64,000 bases of DNA from Armigeres subalbatus (lineage: Eukaryota > Arthropoda > Insecta > Diptera > Culicidae): assembly GCF_024139115.2 (NCBI RefSeq), contig NC_085141.1:396082042-396146041 (forward strand). Direction: 5' to 3'. A program made the position numbers and the translations under genes. Position 1 is the first letter of the stretch; each line of letters starts with the position of its first letter. The notes under the pieces were generated by a model. That model worked only from the letters and a program-made list of their open reading frames with translations. It was not told the origin of the DNA and ran no database searches. This document shows positions 58,136 to 64,000 of this stretch, one piece after another.

Positions 58136-59333
58136 TTGTAGTATGATTCTGGAAAAATTATTACCTGTTTATGATAGACAAATGACGTCTAATCGATTTT
58201 TTCGACTGAAAAGTATGTATGTATGGAACGTTGTCCGAGCCGTTCAAAAAAATTCCAATCCAGGACATTTGGCAAAAAAAAACTGGCATCAATTAAATCA
58301 TTTTTCTCTAGCTATATTTTTGAAATTAATTTCAGTCTTGTTCTGCCTTGCGTACTTTCTTCTCCGATCTTTCATTAGCGTTTGTTCATAACCAATCCCT
58401 ACATAAGCAAATCAATCAATACTGTGATGTGTATGTATGATATGTTTGGAATAGTTTGGAGTGCCGTTGATATTTTGGGAATACAATGGCACATTTATGA
58501 CGCAAAGACCTATGTCAATTCAAAAATAGAGGTAGGTAGCTCACTTCAATGACCATACAGAATTTCAAGATCTGAGCTCAAGCTTAGCTTAGCTTAGACT
58601 GACTGTACATGTCAATGGCAATGGTTGCTGCTCCGTGATTGATCAGAACTGGTGCAAATTACACTACGATCCAAGTGGATAGTGGTTGGGATTTACCAAC
58701 TATTCTCGAAGTACACGTTGCAGCAGTACTCAAATGTAGATAAAAAACGGCGCTGACCAAGTCCTTACAATCAGTTGGGAAAGGGAGGGAAAGTGAGTGT
58801 GTGGTTATTGTTGCTACTAGAGACCGAGAATACCTCTGCATCTCCACAATTACCACGGGAAGGAAGGTGGGGTAATCAGTAACATAGATTGGGATGCACC
58901 ATGGAAAGTGATGTGACCTATGCAACTTTTACACAACAGTACATATTGGCATTTCCTTAATTTATTCAATTATTTATCCTTCGCGAAAATAAACAATCAA
59001 TCGCTCAAAGTGAGCGATTGTTCATTTGAATTTCGGATTAGGCGCTCGCGTCATCATTTCTTTAACATAAAGAAAGTAAAAAAGAAAGGGGAATAAAATT
59101 GAAAATAAAGTAATATTCACGACTGTTCAACCACATTGATAGTAATCGAAATGTTAATTTATTACGTTAAATTTACGTTTATCATACATGTCTTATATTT
59201 TACATTAATTTCGCGCGGTTCTGTCGCTTGCCGTGACCAGTATACCGTAATCAGGATCTAACTGGTATTAATCCTGATTTGCCGGTTGGCACTCGTTTTG
59301 GGCTTGTGCGCTTTGAGCGGCACAGGGTCGCTT
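58136..59333. other. Unassigned DNA with short repeat cues
   Basis: TTTCAAGATCTGAGCTCA at 58563 recurs (AtATCAAGATCTGAGCTCAg) near 59737. It is followed by AGCTTAGCTTAGCTTAG. A small hairpin AATCGCTCAAAGTGAGCGATT lies near 59000. No gene recognised. Confidence 0.4.
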
Positions 59334-59469
59334 CCCAGTCAACATAATATCGCACATGGTGCAATACAAGATGCCAAATTGGAGACATACATGTTGTGTC
59401 GAAAAGTACCTATATCGCCTGCACTTCAGCATCCTACACGACACCATATACGTTCATGTGTTGACTGGG
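59334..59469. mobile_element. 136-bp MITE, CCCAGTCAACAC family, copy 2
   Basis: CCCAGTCAACATAATATCGC and the end ATGTGTTGACTGGG match the family at 32855, as do internal CAAGATGCCA/CTTCAGCATC words. TT on both flanks would be a 2-bp TSD. It is more diverged between its arms than copy 1. Confidence 0.85.
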
Positions 59470-59517
59470 TTTAGTACGGCCTGCTTATAGATACATGCAG
59501 CTTTTTGAAGAGGTTTC

Positions 59518-59625
59518 CCGAGCAACACACATGTTGTAAATCAGTTGATGATACTCATATATGACCAAATTTGGTCATATATGAGTTATTACAACCAAAT
59601 CAACGTGGATTGTGCTGCTGGGGTT
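59518..59625. repeat. Foldback with a perfect 34-bp palindromic core
   Basis: 59553-59586 is a perfect palindrome centred on AAATTT (half-site ACTCATATATGACCAAA). Outer sequence pairs more loosely: GAGCAACACAC against GTGCTGCTGG, GTTGTAAATCA against TTACAACC/AAATCAAC. Probably a small MITE; no TSD resolved. Confidence 0.8.
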
Positions 59626-60060
59626 AACAGAGCCCACTGTCAAACCCCAACACATCCTAGACAGGCCCATAACTCGCAGTGGCCATGGGGAGGAGTCGTC
59701 AAGCCCTTCGACACAGTCCCTGCTGCCCCTAGAATATCAAGATCTGAGCTCAGGAACAGAAACTCGATAAAACGCTTTATTGATCATATAGACAACAAAG
59801 ATCAGAACTGAAGGATAATTTGGAGTATTGGTTGAATGCTTATGTTCTGCGAATACTGAAATTTGTATATAATCATGTTGTTTTGTGCAAAGGAGCAACT
59901 TCATATAACCACCGAGACCACAAAAACGCTTTGCTAGTCATGTAGAACATCAATATCATTTAAAAAAAATTGGAAGTTCTAGAACATCCTAAAACATATT
60001 TTTCAATGTACGTATACTTTTTTATGGTTTGTATTCCTTCTTTGAAATAATTTTTGAATG
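59626..60060. other. Unassigned DNA
   Basis: It contains the second AtATCAAGATCTGAGCTCAg word (see 58563). No gene recognised. Confidence 0.4.
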
Positions 60061-60540
60061 TATTTTTGAATTAAATTCTGGTGGATTACTTGGTGGAATG
60101 TCCGAAGGAATTCTTAGAGAAATTTAAGAATATCAAAATTCCTAGATTATTGTTCTAGAAATTTTGAAAAAAAAAAATTCCGTATTAAATCACTGGAAAA
60201 ATTTATGAGGGATTTTAGGTTTTTCTGAGAGAATTCTTGAAGGAATGTTCGAAAGAATTCACGGAGTTGGATCTTAAGGATTTTCTGTAATAATTTTCGG
60301 ATGATTTTGTGATCCCTTGAGGAATTTCGATTTCTTAATCAAAATTTGATTGGAATTTCTGGAAATATTTCCGCAGGATTTCCTATAGATATTTCAAAAA
60401 ATCTCTCAAGTTTTTACAAAATTAAATTTCCGGAAAAAAATCGAAATTTTTTTTGGGTAAATTTCTGAATAAATTAATATTTCCAGAAATTGGTAATGTC
60501 TGAAGAATCATGTCAAAGAATTGCCAGAGGATTTTACTAT
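60061..60540. repeat. Decayed minisatellite relic
   Basis: GGAATGTCCGAAGGAATTC, GAATTCTTGAAGGAATGTTC and GGAAATATTTCCGCAGGATT words show the same 12-bp ancestry as the other relics. Confidence 0.6.
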
Positions 60541-61285
60541 AAGTTACTAAACCATTTTAAGACAAAATACAATTTAAATTTCGTAATATTTGAAAATGCC
60601 TCAAAGCGTTTCAACTGATTAATCGCCTAACTGATTAACCTCTCCAATATAGTTCTTGCTGTTGGCGGCAAATCAATACCAGAGCATGAAACGAGCAGAT
60701 CAGATTTGAATCTGTCGTTTCAAAAAGTAGCGTTAGCTACCAATTTAGCCAGGCCGATATAGGCAATGAGAGTGCTCGAATCAATAATATATAAGTGGTA
60801 GTAATTTAGTTTGGAATGAGTGGGTGAAAACAGGGAAAACAGGAAACCCCAACCAGAATGACCAAATGAATTCAGGAAAATTGTTAGAACGAAAATGGTT
60901 ATCAAGACAAAATCCGGAAACCCTTAATAACAGAGATGGGAATAAAAAGAAAGTTTCTTGGCAGGTAATGAAAGACTACGGGTTCTTTCCCTTTTGGACC
61001 GCCAAGTCGTTAAGTTGTGATTGAAGTTAAAGTAAATTTTAGTAGTGCAGTGAGAAAAAATTTGTAAAACTCAAGTGAGAAAAAAATACCTAAAAAAATT
61101 TCAGAGTAAAATTAAATTTAACGAAATGAATATTATTTTTGTTTTAGATTTGTTTTCAATTTGATAAAAAAAGCACTGAAGAAATCGTGAGTCGTGCATT
61201 GGATTGTATAAGAAAATATTGAAGTTAGCCGTAGGAAGTGAGTCGTAAAAAAAGAGGGAATATTCGAGGAAAGAAAAAAAAAGCC
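60541..61285. other. Unassigned AT-rich DNA
   Basis: A short hairpin GAAACGAGCAGAT/ATCTGTCGTTTC lies near 60690. Nothing else recognised. Confidence 0.4.
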
Positions 61286-62160
61286 GCCCGCTTATAAGGG
61301 CTGTGCCTCGTTGGGAATTTCCAGTGACGGCCATTCACGGCCGAGTGCGAGTGTGAACGCTAGATCGGTCCACAATCTACCCAGGACACGATCAAACGCA
61401 GGTGGTACCAGGCGAGGCATCCTGAGTGCACCTATCGTCTCGTGGTTGCGTACCACTATAGGTGCACCCAGAGCGCGTTGGCCATCGAGTGGAAGACTTG
61501 GCCCCACGTGCATCACCCGCTACACGTGATCGCCCGTAGACCGTGGGAATTTGTCCATCAAGGGGAAAGAATCCCAACGCCAGCTTGCCCGCCTCGACTC
61601 ACGTCCCGATAATCGGAGGCCCTCCGTACGGTACCCTGCAGCGACAACGATCGTCGACAGTATTGGTCGAAGCAGCACGTCAACCAACGCACTACTGCTA
61701 GGCAGCAGTTCCCGATCGAGTATATTCGCGGCCCGACCATATATCCTTTCGCGAACGGGCGGAAAATCATCAGCCCACTGCTCGATTTCTGCTCAGCCGA
61801 TCATCTCTCTCGCCAGCCACTAGTTCGCTCACCGCTGGTCATCGATCGGCCCATCAACAGGTAGTGGTATACAGGTAACCACACACGTCGTCAAAACTGT
61901 AAGTACCGGAACCGAAAACACAACAACACACGCATAGTACCACGGAGCAGTAGGGAACCACTGATTGTATTAGTAGGGGAAAAATCATAGTAGAGGATAG
62001 GAGGACTCACGTAAGGAATACATAGAGGGGAGTGACGTCACGAGCAGGGACTGAGTGCCCATCGGCCAGTTCGGTACCGTAGGCTAGCTATTTGCTCCGG
62101 GAGAACAGCCGATGATCGTTCAGTGGTCAGCTAGCTCTTGCAGGAAGCAGAGCAGGGTTT
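61286..62160 (+). other. GC-rich non-coding block, possible promoter/5' exon or LTR
   Basis: About 870 bp with clearly higher GC than its surroundings and sharp edges. Overlapping frames of 60-90 codons in several phases argue against a single ORF. GT-AG-like donors (CAGGTAACC near 61873, TGTAAGTACC near 61899) appear. It could be a 5' untranslated exon with promoter or a retroelement LTR/leader; I recognise no family. Confidence 0.4.
61293..61326 (+). promoter_or_regulatory. Candidate TATA-Inr core promoter
   Basis: TATAAG at 61293-61298 lies 30 bp before the A of CCAGTG (61321-61326), the spacing expected of a Pol II TATA box and initiator, at the left edge of the GC-rich block. Initiator match is partial and no DPE was found. 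Confidence 0.25.
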
Positions 62161-64000
62161 GTAGATGACAAAGAAAAGAACAAACAAAATAATAATGAGA
62201 AACCACCAAAAATTTACGTCGTTAAATTCAATTATACGAATAAGCAAACTTTTATTCATCCTCGCTTTTAAGAGATAAGCTAAAATGCTTTTAAATAAAT
62301 TTTTCTCATTGCATCTTAAAACCTTTGGACTAGTTTATGAATAAGAAAACAACTCTTGAATCGGGAGGGATTATTTTGGGGAAATTTGTGGAATTTTAGG
62401 AGTCGGGATCGGTTGTTGGGAAAAAGTGGAGGCGGTTTTTGTTAGAAGGTGGAAACACTGCTAGCTGGGCGATATTGAACTTGGGTTCTTGGCAGACGAC
62501 TCCGTCGTCTGGCGCTAAAGCTGAGAATTTTTAGGACCCCTAACAAGACCCACCTTACAAGCTCCAATTCCCTCCCCCCTATATCACACTTTTCGTATGA
62601 AGTACTTAAAAAATATATGGATTGTCACACTTCAGGCAAATACCCCCCCCCCCCACTCAGAGCGTTACGTAATTTATGGATGCACATAATAGGTCATTCC
62701 GAGAATCCACCCGAGCACTTTCTGGACTAATAACCGAGCTTACCTCGTAATGTATTGGTAATCCAAGGACCGAAAACATCAATAGTATAATATCAAGGTT
62801 TTTTTTATGGAAAAGAAGAACATCCCACACTGAAGAGAGATTAATCCAAATTTATTTTCTTCCATTGAAGAGAGCAAACGTAGCGGAAATTCGCGAATTG
62901 CAGAGGCGTTAGAGCCTCAGATGACTCCGAATCGATGCCGTCGGCTTTATTTATTCACCGGAAATGCGGTAATTTCAAAGGATGTCAAACTGTGTTGGGA
63001 TTTGGCGGTCTTCGACATCGTATCACCCAATGCATACCGTGACAAGGATGGGTGGTGAGGGGGAGAGTGAAGGTGATCAGATAACTCGCTGGGAAATGTA
63101 TTGAAATCAAATAAACATAAATTTCCGCAATGTATGATAGGTATAAAAGTGTCTTTTACTGCATTTGAATATTTTATCAGCCGTATGCGGAGATACTTTG
63201 CAATGGTATATCTCGCTAGTTTGATTGTACGTAAGGTGAGTATGCGAAGGCATCTTTGTTTGAAAGATGAGGGAAAAGGAGTTTTCCTTAGACTTGCGGT
63301 GGCATCCGGTAAAATTATGGACATACACTTACGGGACATTTATTATGCATGGATGTATGTACATCAGTTCCATTGCATATGCATAGGAAGATGATTTTCG
63401 TTGGTGCGTTCCGTTTGTGGTACGATATCGGTTCTACTTGGTTAAGTGATACAAAAAATCAAACCTTGAAAATAATATTATTGGCAAATAAATATTCTTC
63501 CAATATTAAAAACATTTATTGGAAGATTTGTAGCAATAATCAGAACTTATATTGAAGAGTAGTATAGAAGTATTGGAAAAAATATAAATAGTTGTTATTA
63601 AATAATTTTCCTTGTTTTGCGTATTATGTTCCATAAGAGAATAATAACCATGTAACCTTATTTTTCCTTATTTTTCTTGCCTTGAGTATCGCTTTTATAG
63701 TGATATACTTCCCTGCTTCCGAATGTCTGTCTTCACCCTCGCAACGATATCTGATCAAAGCTCAAACGTCTTTCCACATTTCTCCTTAAACATCCTTGTA
63801 TCAGACCTTTCCAACTGCGCTGAAAGCATCTTTTCAACATTGTTTAAAACATATAAATTGAACTTTTTCTTCTCCTTAGTGAACCGTATCCTGAAGTGTG
63901 TTGAAGAAAATTCCAATAAATTCAAAACCATCTTCAGCACACACACCTTACGTCGATTTTCACGTGGTTTCCAAATTTTCCCATCGTCGAACGCACCTTC
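62161..64000. other. Unassigned DNA to window end, with a MITE scrap
   Basis: 62560-62690 holds a C14 run followed by GAGCGTTACGTAATTTATGG, a reversed scrap of the 23027-23396 element type. CAGACGACTCCGTCGTCTGG near 62491 is a tight hairpin. Overlapping frames at 62947-63394 (up to 130 codons, both strands) are unrecognised. The end of the window is mixed composition. Confidence 0.4.

Noticed and set aside
62641..62654. C14 homopolymer as a functional site
   Set aside because: It belongs to a scrap of the TTACGTAACG MITE, whose copies carry G/C runs at this position. Run length is error-prone.

Overview
The window looks like intergenic or intronic DNA from a large, repeat-rich insect genome, most probably an Aedes-type mosquito. 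This is inferred from a tRNA-derived SINE of the Feilai type, RTE/JAM-like LINE remnants, dense foldback MITEs and the AT-rich unique sequence between them; no host marker gene fixes the species. No convincing host protein-coding gene, rRNA, tRNA or CRISPR array is visible. Nearly all long open frames are by-products of tandem repeats whose unit length is a multiple of three.

Layout. 1-4052: a decayed 167-bp-unit repeat element, a foldback, a 606-bp palindrome, a second copy of the 167-bp element, and a 709-bp foldback with an exact 8-bp target-site duplication (TSD). 4053-7640: no recognisable feature. 7643-10430: a 24-bp minisatellite that flips orientation near 9551. 10654-15475: one 167-bp-unit element split by a 3252-bp TIR element (11616-14867) with a perfect 8-bp TSD. 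16785-18927: a 2143-bp foldback element with an 8-bp TSD. 18936-31570: mostly unique AT-rich DNA with GGCCAAA-type repeats, decayed 12/24-bp minisatellite, MITEs and SINE relics. 31576-33080: an antisense LINE pseudogene broken by a MITE. 34848-43690: a third full 167-bp-unit element, further TIR elements with TA or 8-bp TSDs, a TAATCAT-rich tract and a ~151-bp satellite. 48147-49399: an (ACTT)n-(ACCC)n-(ACTT)n tract whose minus strand is strongly G-quadruplex prone. 49660-55460: decayed minisatellite, a small hAT MITE, and a 24-bp array invaded by a 5'-truncated LINE and a Feilai-like SINE. 56233-64000: further MITEs, palindromes, two GC-richer non-coding blocks and unexplained DNA.

How it fits together. 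The readable biology is layered transposition. At least six elements carry perfect 8-bp TSDs with distinct TIRs, which points to several hAT-like (or another 8-bp-TSD superfamily) transposases acting in trans. No transposase is encoded here. Three others show TA-type junctions. Several insertions landed in older repeats, which gives a relative chronology. The best candidates for something undescribed are the TIR-bounded element carrying 167-bp internal tandem units, the 3.25-kb and 2.14-kb 8-bp-TSD elements, and the G-quadruplex tetranucleotide sandwich. All boundaries were read by eye; family names not tied to a diagnostic motif are inference.
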